From Hydrogenothermaceae bacterium (lineage in GTDB: Bacteria > Aquificota > Aquificia > Aquificales > Hydrogenothermaceae): a stretch of 10,135 nucleotides of DNA. The stretch is taken from assembly GCA_015490675.1 (NCBI GenBank), contig WFXI01000020.1, positions 1-10,135 on the forward strand, written 5' to 3'. The notes under the pieces were generated by a model. That model worked only from the letters and a program-made list of their open reading frames with translations. It was not told where the DNA came from and did no database searches. Shown here piece by piece: positions 1 to 6,272 of this stretch; position 1 is the stretch's first letter; each line of letters opens with the position of its first letter. A program made the translations under genes and the position numbers.

Positions 1-309
1 AGTATTATTTTTGTAGGTTATCAGGCAAAAGGAACATTAGGAAGACAGATTATTGATGGAGCAAAAACTGTAAAAATTTATAACGAAGAAATAGCGGTAA
101 AGGCTAAGATTTATACAATAAACGGATTTTCTTCTCACGCTGACCAGCCAGTTTTAATAGATTGGCTAAAGGGGTCTTTAGATAAATTACAAACGGTTTA
201 TTTAATACACGGAGAAAAAGAAGTGATGAAAGCTTTTAAAGACAAATTGAAAAATGACTTTAATCTAAAATCTCACATTGTAAAATATGGCGAAACTATT
301 TATATTTGA
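1..309 (+). CDS. Beta-CASP metallo-beta-lactamase RNA hydrolase, C-terminal part (5' end outside window)
   Basis: This is the last 102 codons of a gene that begins upstream, open from base 1 to a TGA at 307-309. The fragment carries hallmarks of the beta-CASP/RMMBL class of metallo-beta-lactamase nucleases (CPSF73-like, TTHA0252-like and RNase J-like enzymes). A GYQAKGTLGRQ block lies at fragment residues 6-16. A GFSSHADQ block at 42-49 holds H46, the expected motif B histidine. A LIHGE block at 68-72 holds H70, the expected motif C metal ligand. In the family these residues help bind zinc for cleavage or 5'-3' trimming of RNA. The catalytic HxHxDH motif should lie upstream and cannot be seen. 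The short LIHGE-to-end spacing suits the single-chain CPSF-like bacterial type better than RNase J, which has an extra C-terminal domain. thiG follows after 37 bases with its own ribosome binding site. Confidence 0.85.
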   Translation, partial: SIIFVGYQAKGTLGRQIIDGAKTVKIYNEEIAVKAKIYTINGFSSHADQPVLIDWLKGSLDKLQTVYLIHGEKEVMKAFKDKLKNDFNLKSHIVKYGETIYI

Positions 310-346
310 TAAAATTTTTATAAAATCTATTCACAGGAGGTTTTAA

Positions 347-1147
347 ATGTTTAATGAAGAACAATTTTTTAAAGATGATAAGCTTGTGATAGGAGATAAG
401 GAGTTTACATCTAGGCTAATCGTTGGTTCAGGAAAATATAAAGACTTTGAAGAGACAGCAAAAGCAACAGAAGCATCTGGTGCTGAAATGATAACTGTTG
501 CAGTTAGAAGAGTTAATATAACAAATCCAGATGAGCCAAATTTACTTGATTATATAGATACATCAAAAGTAATGATTTTACCTAATACAGCAGGTTGCTA
601 TACAGCAGAAGAGGCAGTTGTTACTGCAAAACTTGCTAGAGAAGCATTAGGACATGGATTTGTAAAACTTGAGGTTATAGGAGACCAGAAAACCCTTTAT
701 CCTGATATGATAGAAACATTAAAAGCTGCAGAAATACTGGTAAAAGAAGGTTTTACAGTTTTACCATATATTACAGATGACCCAGTTATGGCTAAAAAGT
801 TTGAAGAAATAGGTTGTGCTGCAGTAATGCCTTTAGCTGCACCTATTGGTTCAGGACTAGGATTACAAAATCCTTACAACATCTTATTTATAAAAGAGGC
901 AGTAAACATTCCAGTTATCGTTGATGCAGGAATAGGAACAGCTTCAGATGCTGCAATAGTTATGGAGCTTGGAGTAGATGGTGTTTTAATGAATACTGCA
1001 ATAGCTCAGGCAAAAGACCCTATTAAAATGGCTGTTGCAATGAAATATGCAGTAAAAGCTGGAAGACTTGCATACCTCGCTGGAAGAATTCCTAAAAAGA
1101 TGTATGCATCAGCATCTTCACCAATGGAAGGTATCATAGGAAGATAA
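347..1147 (+). CDS. thiG: Thiazole synthase ThiG
   Basis: This 266 aa protein has the usual ThiG length. ThiG is a TIM-barrel enzyme that builds the thiazole phosphate of thiamine from 1-deoxyxylulose 5-phosphate, dehydroglycine and sulfur carried on ThiS-thiocarboxylate. Visible family blocks are GSGKY (27-31), ASGAEMITVAVRR (43-55), LPNTAGCYTAEEA (78-90) and KLEVIGD (107-113). K107 is the expected Schiff-base lysine. The phosphate-binding DAGIGTASDAA (193-203) and DGVLMNTAIAQAKDP (211-225) also match. The ATG is fixed by a strong AGGAGG at 335-340, six bases upstream. No thiS, thiH/thiO or thiF is next to it, so the rest of the pathway must be elsewhere. The 37-base leader is too short for a TPP riboswitch. 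It probably shares a transcript with the RNA hydrolase upstream, because I see no good promoter between them. Confidence 0.96.
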   Translation: MFNEEQFFKDDKLVIGDKEFTSRLIVGSGKYKDFEETAKATEASGAEMITVAVRRVNITNPDEPNLLDYIDTSKVMILPNTAGCYTAEEAVVTAKLAREALGHGFVKLEVIGDQKTLYPDMIETLKAAEILVKEGFTVLPYITDDPVMAKKFEEIGCAAVMPLAAPIGSGLGLQNPYNILFIKEAVNIPVIVDAGIGTASDAAIVMELGVDGVLMNTAIAQAKDPIKMAVAMKYAVKAGRLAYLAGRIPKKMYASASSPMEGIIGR

Positions 1148-1151
1148 AACT

Positions 1152-2147
1152 ATGCAACAAAAAAAACAGAAAGGGAGGTTAATTCCTCTCTTTCTGCTAA
1201 TTGTATCAACCTTAGTTTTTCTTTATTTTCTTGAAGAAATCACTCCTATTAAATACATAAGTGATTTAAAAACTCAAAATTTACTAAAAAAGGACTTTCC
1301 ATTTATAGAAAAGGAAATAGTCTTTGGAGTTTTAGTTGATAACAATCCTAAATCTTTAATCTCAAGAGAAGATTTAAAATCTCTAAAAGAAAAAAATTCA
1401 ATCCTATTTTTAGATAAAAGTTCTCCTGCATATTTTGAAGGTAAATATAACGGCAAGTATGTTTTTATTTTAGAAGACACTAAATGTAAGGCTATTTTTT
1501 CTATAGAAAACCAAAAAACTGGATTTTTTTCAAAAATTAGAGACTTAAAATTTTTACTTTTTTACAATATAGATAAAGAAACTGCATTTTATTACAAATA
1601 TAAAAATATCGATAAATCTGTAATCTTTACAAACTTTAACCCTATTAAAGATATTTGCTTTACTGCAAAAAATGAAGGGTTAATAAAAGAAAAATACATT
1701 AAAAGTGCTCAAAAGTTTACATTTCCAGACATCAACTATCAGCTAAAATTAATTAGAAATATTTTATATATAAAAAAGGAACTTGATTCATTTTATAAGA
1801 AAAAGAAGCAGTACTTAAATGCAATTAATAAAGGAAACTCTTATGCTTTTTTCTATAAAAATCCAGATATAGAATTTTTTGTAAAAACTAAAAGGAATTA
1901 TTACACATTTGGAGATTTAATAAAAATCTCAGAAAATCCAGTTATGTATTTTTATACAAATCCTAAATATATAATTGCTGTTTATATAAATGGAAAATTG
2001 GAAAATTACTACAAGGGAAGCTTTTTCAAAGCACCAAAATCTGCAGGTTATTATCAATTTGTAGTTTTTGATTACAAATATAACCTTTTCAATTTATTCT
2101 TTGGATTTGATATTATTGCTATAACTAATCCTGTTTATTTTGAATAA
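1152..2147 (+). CDS. Uncharacterised protein with N-terminal membrane anchor
   Basis: I do not recognise this 331 aa protein. The N-terminus is basic (MQQKKQKGR), followed by one hydrophobic segment at about residues 10-28 and no clear signal-peptidase site. It is probably a single-pass signal-anchored protein with about 300 residues outside the membrane. The rest is rich in Lys, Tyr, Phe, Ile and Asn, with many aromatic/lysine clusters (for example YYKYKN and FYKKKKQY) and alternating strand-like stretches. No catalytic or metal-binding motif is evident. It starts four bases after thiG, with an AGGAAG at 1138-1143 inside the thiG end serving as ribosome binding site, so it is probably translated from the thiG transcript. 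Its 3' end overlaps the convergent Sua5-type gene by 23 bp. The length of the uninterrupted frame and the coupling to thiG argue for a real gene. A link to thiamine synthesis is not supported by anything in the protein. Confidence 0.8.
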   Translation: MQQKKQKGRLIPLFLLIVSTLVFLYFLEEITPIKYISDLKTQNLLKKDFPFIEKEIVFGVLVDNNPKSLISREDLKSLKEKNSILFLDKSSPAYFEGKYNGKYVFILEDTKCKAIFSIENQKTGFFSKIRDLKFLLFYNIDKETAFYYKYKNIDKSVIFTNFNPIKDICFTAKNEGLIKEKYIKSAQKFTFPDINYQLKLIRNILYIKKELDSFYKKKKQYLNAINKGNSYAFFYKNPDIEFFVKTKRNYYTFGDLIKISENPVMYFYTNPKYIIAVYINGKLENYYKGSFFKAPKSAGYYQFVVFDYKYNLFNLFFGFDIIAITNPVYFE

Positions 2148-2739
2148 TTTTTAATATTTCTTCGTAAGAAACTGTACCTTCTCTGATTAAAATAGGTTTT
2201 TTATCTTCAAACTTAACAATTGTTGAAGGTTTTGTATTTTCTATCTTTCCATAGTCAAAATATAAGTCTATTTCGTCCTTAAAATATTCATAGGCTTCAT
2301 TTATATCACTAGCAGGCTTTAAACCTTCAGGATTTGCACTTGGAGCAATTAATGGAAAATCTAAATGCTCTAAAAGTTCTAATATTATTCCACTTTTAGG
2401 AATTCTAAAAGCCAGAGAGTTTGTTCCTCTATGTAAATATTTCCATTTATCTGGATTTTTTAAAGTTAGAATAACTGTTATACCTTTTTGAGAAATAACT
2501 TTTTTTTCAATATCTGAAATATAAACATCAAAAGATTTTAGGTCTTCTAGACTTTTTATAAGAATAAGATAGGGCTTTGTAGGTTTCCTTTTTTTTATTT
2601 TATAAACCTTTTCAACACACTCTTTACATAGTGCATTTGTTAAGATTCCATATAAAGTATCTGTAGGAAATACGATTATTTTATTATCCTTTAGATAACG
2701 GACTGCCAGAGGCAAGTCTTTACTGATAACACTGCTCAT
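2125..2739 (-). CDS. L-threonylcarbamoyladenylate synthase (Sua5/YrdC/TsaC family)
   Basis: This 204 aa protein is a single YrdC domain. The family makes threonylcarbamoyl-AMP from threonine, bicarbonate and ATP, the first step of the t6A37 modification of ANN-decoding tRNAs. Visible motifs are FPTDTLYG (24-31), the basic KIKKRKPTKP block (47-56) that binds ATP and substrate, LAFRIP (109-114), APSANPEG (132-139), PSTIV (171-175) and IREGT (185-189). There is no C-terminal Sua5 domain, so it is of the short TsaC/YrdC type. It overlaps panB by 20 bp. Bases before its ATG (CCCTTCAG) contain no Shine-Dalgarno, so translation probably relies on ribosomes finishing panB. Its 3' end overlaps the convergent 331 aa gene by 23 bp. 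YrdC-family assignment is firm; specific t6A activity rather than a YciO-like paralogue is inferred. Confidence 0.92.
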   Translation of the reverse strand: MSSVISKDLPLAVRYLKDNKIIVFPTDTLYGILTNALCKECVEKVYKIKKRKPTKPYLILIKSLEDLKSFDVYISDIEKKVISQKGITVILTLKNPDKWKYLHRGTNSLAFRIPKSGIILELLEHLDFPLIAPSANPEGLKPASDINEAYEYFKDEIDLYFDYGKIENTKPSTIVKFEDKKPILIREGTVSYEEILKIIQNKQD

Positions 2740-3511
2740 CTGAAGGGAATTTTCCTGACTGAACTTCTTCTTTAAAAGATTTTAAACCTTCTAAAAAGAG
2801 TTTTTTACCTTCTACATATCTTTTAACAAATTTTGGAGATTTATCAAAAAATCCCATCATATCGTGGAAAACTAAAACCTGTCCATCAGTTTCTTTGCAT
2901 GCACCAATTCCAATAGTTGGAATATCTAAAAATTCTGTAATTTCTTTTGCTAATTTTTTAGGCACAGCTTCTAAAACTATAGAAAAAACACCTATTTGTT
3001 CTAAAATCTTTGCATCTTTTATTATTTTTTTCTGGCTTTCTTCGGTTTTTCCCTGAACTTTATATCCACCTAAAGCGTGAACAGATTGAGGAGTTAATCC
3101 TAAATGCCCCATTACAGGAATGCCTGCATTTATCAATTTTTCTATTATAGGAGCTACTTCTTCACCACCTTCTACCTTTACAGCATTAGCTCCTGTTTCT
3201 TTCATAATTCTTCCAGCATTTTTTAGAGCTTCCTCTGCATTTACTTGATAAGTTAAAAATGGCATATCAACTACTATAAATGTATTAGGAGCACCTCTCC
3301 TAACAGCTTTTGCGTGATATATCATTTCATCTAGACTAACAGGCAAGGTTGAATCATACCCAGCTACAACCATCCCTGCTGAATCACCAACTAAAATACA
3401 GTCTATCCCTGCTTCTTCGCAAATCTTTGCAGACCAGTATTCATATAAAGAAATCATTGTGATTTTTTGTTTGTTTTCTTTTGCTTTTATAAAATCTGTT
3501 ATTGTTTTCAT
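2720..3511 (-). CDS. panB: 3-methyl-2-oxobutanoate hydroxymethyltransferase PanB
   Basis: This 263 aa protein matches PanB in length and motifs. PanB transfers a hydroxymethyl group from methylene-tetrahydrofolate to ketoisovalerate to give ketopantoate, the first step of pantothenate and CoA synthesis, in a Mg-dependent TIM-barrel decamer. Expected residues are present: D43 in VGDSAG (41-46) and D82 in VVDMPF (80-85) as metal ligands, E114 in KVEGG, H136 in GHLGLTPQS (135-143) and the catalytic E181 in LEAVP (180-184). One position is odd: the usual IGIGAG loop reads IGIGAC here (C205), and the base sequence supports Cys. The ATG is preceded by GTGAGG four bases upstream. It lies 10 bases after the dksA-like gene and overlaps the Sua5-type gene at its 3' end, so the three form an operon. 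Confidence 0.96.
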   Translation of the reverse strand: MKTITDFIKAKENKQKITMISLYEYWSAKICEEAGIDCILVGDSAGMVVAGYDSTLPVSLDEMIYHAKAVRRGAPNTFIVVDMPFLTYQVNAEEALKNAGRIMKETGANAVKVEGGEEVAPIIEKLINAGIPVMGHLGLTPQSVHALGGYKVQGKTEESQKKIIKDAKILEQIGVFSIVLEAVPKKLAKEITEFLDIPTIGIGACKETDGQVLVFHDMMGFFDKSPKFVKRYVEGKKLFLEGLKSFKEEVQSGKFPSDEQCYQ

Positions 3512-3521
3512 TTTACCTCAC

Positions 3522-3872
3522 TTATTCATTTTCTTCTTGAATTTCTTTACATTTTATACAAAGATTTGCAACAGGTCTTGCTTTTAGTCTTTCAAATGGT
3601 ATTTCTGCATCACACATTTCACAAATTCCATAAGTTCCTGCTTCAATTTTAGCCAGAGAGTATTCAATTTTCTTAAGAAGCTTCCTTTCTTTATCAAGCA
3701 TACGAAGAGTTAAAAATCTACCTGCTTCAGTATCTGCCCTATCTATTTCATCACCACCTTCATAAGATAAAGGCTCGCCTATATTTTCCTTTGCATCTTC
3801 TAATATTTGCTTTTTCCAATCTAATAAAATTTTTTTAATTTCTTCAATTTGCTCTTGAGTTAAATGCTTCAA
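3522..3872 (-). CDS. DksA/TraR-family zinc-finger transcription regulator
   Basis: The preferred start gives 116 aa. The protein has a helical coiled-coil N-terminal part (TQEQIEEIKKILLDWKK) and a C4 zinc finger near the end, CEMC then 17 residues then CIKC, followed by a charged tail. The coiled-coil tip contains DEIDRA, which fits the DxxDxA motif by which E. coli DksA acts in the RNA polymerase secondary channel with ppGpp. RLKARPVANLC also matches the DksA finger. A longer form, starting with TTG at 3890 (122 aa), is possible, but nothing resembling a Shine-Dalgarno precedes it. The TTG at 3872 has TGAGG six bases upstream and yields an N-terminus of family type (MKHLTQEQ). It is shorter than the 151 aa E. 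coli DksA, as many non-proteobacterial members are. A DksA-like role at stable-RNA or stringent promoters is inferred. It heads the panB/Sua5 operon. Confidence 0.92.
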   Translation of the reverse strand: MKHLTQEQIEEIKKILLDWKKQILEDAKENIGEPLSYEGGDEIDRADTEAGRFLTLRMLDKERKLLKKIEYSLAKIEAGTYGICEMCDAEIPFERLKARPVANLCIKCKEIQEENE

Positions 3873-3878
3873 TTTTAG

Positions 3879-3884
3879 CCTCAC
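3879..3884 (-). promoter_or_regulatory. Shine-Dalgarno that sets the dksA-like start
   Basis: On the minus strand this reads GTGAGG, six bases before TTG at 3872-3870. No such site lies before the upstream in-frame TTG (3890-3888), so this element favours the shorter 116 aa product. Confidence 0.6.
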
Positions 3885-3889
3885 ATACA

Positions 3890-3910
3890 AAATTTACAAT
3901 AAGTAAATTT
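3890..3910. repeat. Perfect inverted repeat, AAATTTAC-5-GTAAATTT
   Basis: Arms of 8 bp (3890-3897 and 3903-3910) are exact reverse complements around a 5-base AATAA spacer. The repeat covers the probable transcription start of the minus-strand dksA-like promoter and touches its -10 element. That position is typical of a repressor operator, although AT-rich DNA makes chance repeats likelier. A second smaller repeat, ACTTTA-5-TAAAGT (3915-3931), lies in the promoter spacer next to it. Confidence 0.45.
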
Positions 3911-3934
3911 ATACACTTTAGATTTTAAAGTCAA
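3908..3934 (-). promoter_or_regulatory. Predicted sigma-70-type promoter for the dksA-like/panB/Sua5 operon
   Basis: On the minus strand there is TTGACT (3934-3929) as -35 and TATAAA (3913-3908) as -10, separated by 15 bases. Reading the -35 one base earlier as TTTGAC makes the spacing 16. Transcription would start near 3901, giving a leader of about 28 bases to the TTG at 3872. That fits the shorter start and would leave almost no leader for the longer one. Confidence 0.5.
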
Positions 3935-3938
3935 ACAC

Positions 3939-3967
3939 TTGAAAAATTTTCTATTTAATTACACAAT
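3939..3967 (+). promoter_or_regulatory. Predicted sigma-70-type promoter for gltX
   Basis: TTGAAA (3939-3944) is a near-consensus -35. Seventeen bases later CACAAT (3962-3967) is a weak -10 that keeps the key second A and final T. Start would be near 3974, about 28 bases before gltX. It is back to back with the dksA-like promoter, with the two -35 elements only four bases apart. The -10 is weak, so this is tentative. Confidence 0.35.
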
Positions 3968-3990
3968 TTTTTAACATTATAGATAAATTT

Positions 3991-3995
3991 GGAGG
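3991..3995 (+). promoter_or_regulatory. Shine-Dalgarno that sets the gltX TTG start
   Basis: GGAGG lies six bases before TTG at 4002. This supports TTG as the true gltX start, and the product then begins with the usual VRVRFAPSPTG of glutamyl-tRNA synthetases. Confidence 0.75.
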
Positions 3996-4001
3996 TTTAT
4001 T

Positions 4002-5441
4002 TTGGTAAGAGTTAGATTTGCACCAAGTCCAACAGGGTACTTACATTTAGGAAATGCAAGAACAGCTTTATTTAACTATATATACGCAAAGCATACTAAT
4101 GGAAAGTTAATTTTAAGAGTTGAGGATACAGATAAAGAAAGGTCAAAAAAAGAATATGAAGAAATGTTAATAGATGACTTAAAATGGCTTGGTATACAGT
4201 GGGATGAAGGTCCAGATGTTGGTGGAGATTATGGTCCATACAGACAATCGGAAAGAAATGAGATTTATAAAGAGTATATAGAAAAACTCAAACAGTCAGG
4301 ACATATATACAAATGTTTCTGCACACCAGAAGAATTAGAAGAAGAAAGAAAAAAAGCTTTAGCAGAAGGAAGACCTCCTAGATACTCTGGAAAATGTAGA
4401 AACTTAACACCTGAAGAAATAAAAAAAATAGAAGAAGAAGGAAAACCTTATACCTGGAGATTTAGAGTTCCAGATGGGGAAACTATAGTTTTTGAAGACT
4501 TAATTAAAGGAGTAGTTGAGATAAATGTTAATGAATTTGGAGATTTTGTTATAGTTCGCTCTGACGGCTCACCTGTTTATAATTTTGTTGTTGTTGTTGA
4601 TGATGCATTAATGGAAATCACCCATGTAATTAGAGGTGAAGACCATCTATCTAACACACCAAAGCAAATTCTTATTTATAGAGCTTTAGGATTTAAAGAA
4701 CCTAAATTTGCCCACCTTCCAATTATTTTAGGCGAAGATAAGTCTAAACTATCTAAAAGACACGGGGCAGTATCAGTTAGAGCATTTAGAGAAGATGGAT
4801 ATGTTTCTGAAGCCATGTTTAATGGATTGGCACTTCTTGGATGGCATCCTAAAAAAGATACAGAAGTAGTTAGTAAAGAAGAAATAATAGAAGAATTTGA
4901 CATAGAAGATGTTCACAATGCTCCTGCTGTTTTTGATAGGGCAAAATTAAAATGGTTAAACGGTGTTTATATTAGAGAAATATTAGATTTAGACGATTTA
5001 ACTAATAGAGCTATACCATTTTTTGAAAAATTTGGATATGAAGCAGATTTTGAATATTACAAAAAAGTCTTAAATGTTATTAGGGATAGTCTAGAAACTT
5101 TAAATGATGTTCAAGAAAGGGCATTTCCATTTTTTGTTGATGAATTTGAATATGAAGAAGATGCAAAAGAAATTCTTCAAAATGAAGAATCTTTAAATGT
5201 AATAAAAACATTTTATGAAAAAGTTTCGTCCTTAAATGAAATTACACAGTCAGACTTTAAAGCAATAACAAAAGAAATTCAAAAAGAGCTAAAAGTAAAA
5301 GGGAAAGCATTGTTTATGCCAATAAGAGTAGCATTAACAGGTAAAACATCAGGAGTTGATATTTCTTTGCTTGTTGAAGTGATTGGAAAGGATAGAGTTT
5401 TACAAAGACTAGAAAGAGCTATAAAGACTTTTGGTGGTTAA
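4002..5441 (+). CDS. gltX: Glutamyl-tRNA synthetase
   Basis: This 479 aa class I aminoacyl-tRNA synthetase charges tRNA-Glu with glutamate. The first signature is HLGN (15-18) in FAPSPTGYLHLGNAR. The second is KLSKR (249-253), the KMSKS loop. GluRS/GlnRS catalytic-domain blocks include RVEDTDKERS (39-48), YRQSER (80-85) and VIRGEDHLSNTP (209-220). A likely zinc site is CFC (105-107) with Y128 and C132, as in E. coli GluRS. The C-terminal part from about residue 320 is the helical anticodon-binding region of bacterial type. Length is normal. Many bacteria without GlnRS use a non-discriminating enzyme that also loads tRNA-Gln; I cannot decide that here. TTG start is supported by GGAGG at 3991-3995. 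It leads an operon with the phosphatase (5-base gap) and the 131 aa protein. Confidence 0.97.
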   Translation: MVRVRFAPSPTGYLHLGNARTALFNYIYAKHTNGKLILRVEDTDKERSKKEYEEMLIDDLKWLGIQWDEGPDVGGDYGPYRQSERNEIYKEYIEKLKQSGHIYKCFCTPEELEEERKKALAEGRPPRYSGKCRNLTPEEIKKIEEEGKPYTWRFRVPDGETIVFEDLIKGVVEINVNEFGDFVIVRSDGSPVYNFVVVVDDALMEITHVIRGEDHLSNTPKQILIYRALGFKEPKFAHLPIILGEDKSKLSKRHGAVSVRAFREDGYVSEAMFNGLALLGWHPKKDTEVVSKEEIIEEFDIEDVHNAPAVFDRAKLKWLNGVYIREILDLDDLTNRAIPFFEKFGYEADFEYYKKVLNVIRDSLETLNDVQERAFPFFVDEFEYEEDAKEILQNEESLNVIKTFYEKVSSLNEITQSDFKAITKEIQKELKVKGKALFMPIRVALTGKTSGVDISLLVEVIGKDRVLQRLERAIKTFGG

Positions 5442-5446
5442 TCAAA

Positions 5447-5896
5447 ATGATTAGATGGATTACAGATTTTCTTGGAGGAAGTAGAGCCCCAGAGCCAGAG
5501 GAACTTGAGTTTTGGAAAGGGGAAAATATAAACACTGTAATTAACTTACTTGAAGGAACATATGGAGATTTTATAGCAGAAAAAGAAAAAGAATCTGGTT
5601 TTGAGGTTATAAGAATTCCTTTTAATATGTATGACCCAATACCTGAAGAAGAGTTTTTAGCTATTTATGATTACATAGACCAATTAAAAGAAAATGGCAA
5701 AAAAGTAGTAGTTCATTGTAAATACGGAAAAGCTAGAAGTGGAACATTTCTGGCAGGATATTTAATATATTCTGGAATGGATTATGTAAATGCGTTAGAT
5801 GAAGTTGTTAGAAAAGGCTTTTTACCCCAAACAGAATACCAGTTAAAATTTTTACAAAACTTAAACAGGAAGGTAAATGGACACAAAAAAGCTTAG
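5447..5896 (+). CDS. Dual-specificity/tyrosine-type protein phosphatase family protein
   Basis: This 149 aa protein contains the Cys-based phosphatase loop HCKYGKARS (90-98), an exact HCx5R(S/T) match with nucleophile C91 and phosphate-binding R97. D63 in MYDPIP is in the right place to act as general acid. The protein is a minimal single-domain enzyme of the dual-specificity (DSP/PTP) fold, with no signal peptide or membrane segment, so it should be cytoplasmic. The preceding INLLEG strand-loop (32-37) also suits that fold. Substrate is unknown: phosphotyrosine or phosphoserine protein, a phosphoinositide-like molecule or another phosphate ester are all possible. It starts five bases after gltX, with GGTGG (5433-5437) as ribosome binding site, and its end overlaps the next gene by 20 bp. 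It therefore depends on the gltX transcript. Confidence 0.85.
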   Translation: MIRWITDFLGGSRAPEPEELEFWKGENINTVINLLEGTYGDFIAEKEKESGFEVIRIPFNMYDPIPEEEFLAIYDYIDQLKENGKKVVVHCKYGKARSGTFLAGYLIYSGMDYVNALDEVVRKGFLPQTEYQLKFLQNLNRKVNGHKKA

Positions 5897-6272
5897 AAGA
5901 AGTAGAATAGAGTTTTATTCAAGAGAAGGAGAAAAAATAGGAAGTTCATTTTTTAAACAGGCTTTAGAAAACTCTGATATAACTATAGATGAAAAATGGT
6001 TTTTAAGAGGATGCCTTCATACTGCAGAAAAACACTACACAGAGGCGATAAAGAGGTTTCAACTGTCTAAATCAGACGATGCAAGGCTTTTATTACTTGC
6101 TTGTTGTTTAAAAGTTGCAGATAAATTTTTATTTGATGAATTTTACAAAGAGAACCTAAGAGATTTTAAATACCTTGAAAAATATAAAATTTCACCTTTT
6201 TGGATTACAGAAGAAGGAGAGAAATTTCCAATTACATTAGAATTTGTTAATCAATTAAAAGAGCTTATTTAA
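5877..6272 (+). CDS. Uncharacterised small helical protein with a TPR-like segment
   Basis: I do not recognise this 131 aa protein. It is predicted mostly alpha-helical and soluble. Residues around 40-65 (WFLRGCLHTAEKHYTEAIKRF within it) resemble one tetratricopeptide repeat, with large-small-large spacing and the A-I-x-x-F ending. The following DARLLLLACCLKVADKF could be the next helix pair. TPR-like proteins bind other proteins, which would fit a partner role, but one weak repeat is thin evidence. The ATG lies inside the end of the phosphatase gene (20 bp overlap) with AGGAAGG just upstream, so translation is coupled. Its 3' end overlaps the convergent NfeD gene by 8 bp. No catalytic motif is visible. 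The gene is likely real because of the overlap pattern and good ribosome binding site. Confidence 0.75.
   Translation: MDTKKLRRSRIEFYSREGEKIGSSFFKQALENSDITIDEKWFLRGCLHTAEKHYTEAIKRFQLSKSDDARLLLLACCLKVADKFLFDEFYKENLRDFKYLEKYKISPFWITEEGEKFPITLEFVNQLKELI

Noticed and set aside
306..326. Promoter TTGATA ... TAAAAT before thiG
   Set aside because: The two hexamers are only 9 bases apart, far from the 16-18 needed.
310..346. TPP riboswitch before thiG
   Set aside because: Only 37 bases separate it from the upstream gene, and the conserved thi-box bases are absent.
1274..1480. Minus-strand open frame of 68 codons inside the 331 aa gene
   Set aside because: No Shine-Dalgarno or family resemblance, and the opposite strand carries a long coupled gene.
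2157..2171. Hairpin TTTCTT-CGT-AAGAAA near the convergent overlap
   Set aside because: Short, weak stem inside the Sua5-type coding region, with only a 3-base loop and no proper U tract for either strand.
3467..3652. Plus-strand open frame of 61 codons opposite panB and the dksA-like gene
   Set aside because: It mirrors the start of panB and the end of the dksA-like gene, is nearly all Phe/Leu/His/Tyr, and has no ribosome binding site.
4676..4903. Minus-strand open frame of 75 codons inside gltX
   Set aside because: It lies fully within a strongly conserved gltX region covering the KLSKR loop, so it is a shadow of that coding sequence.
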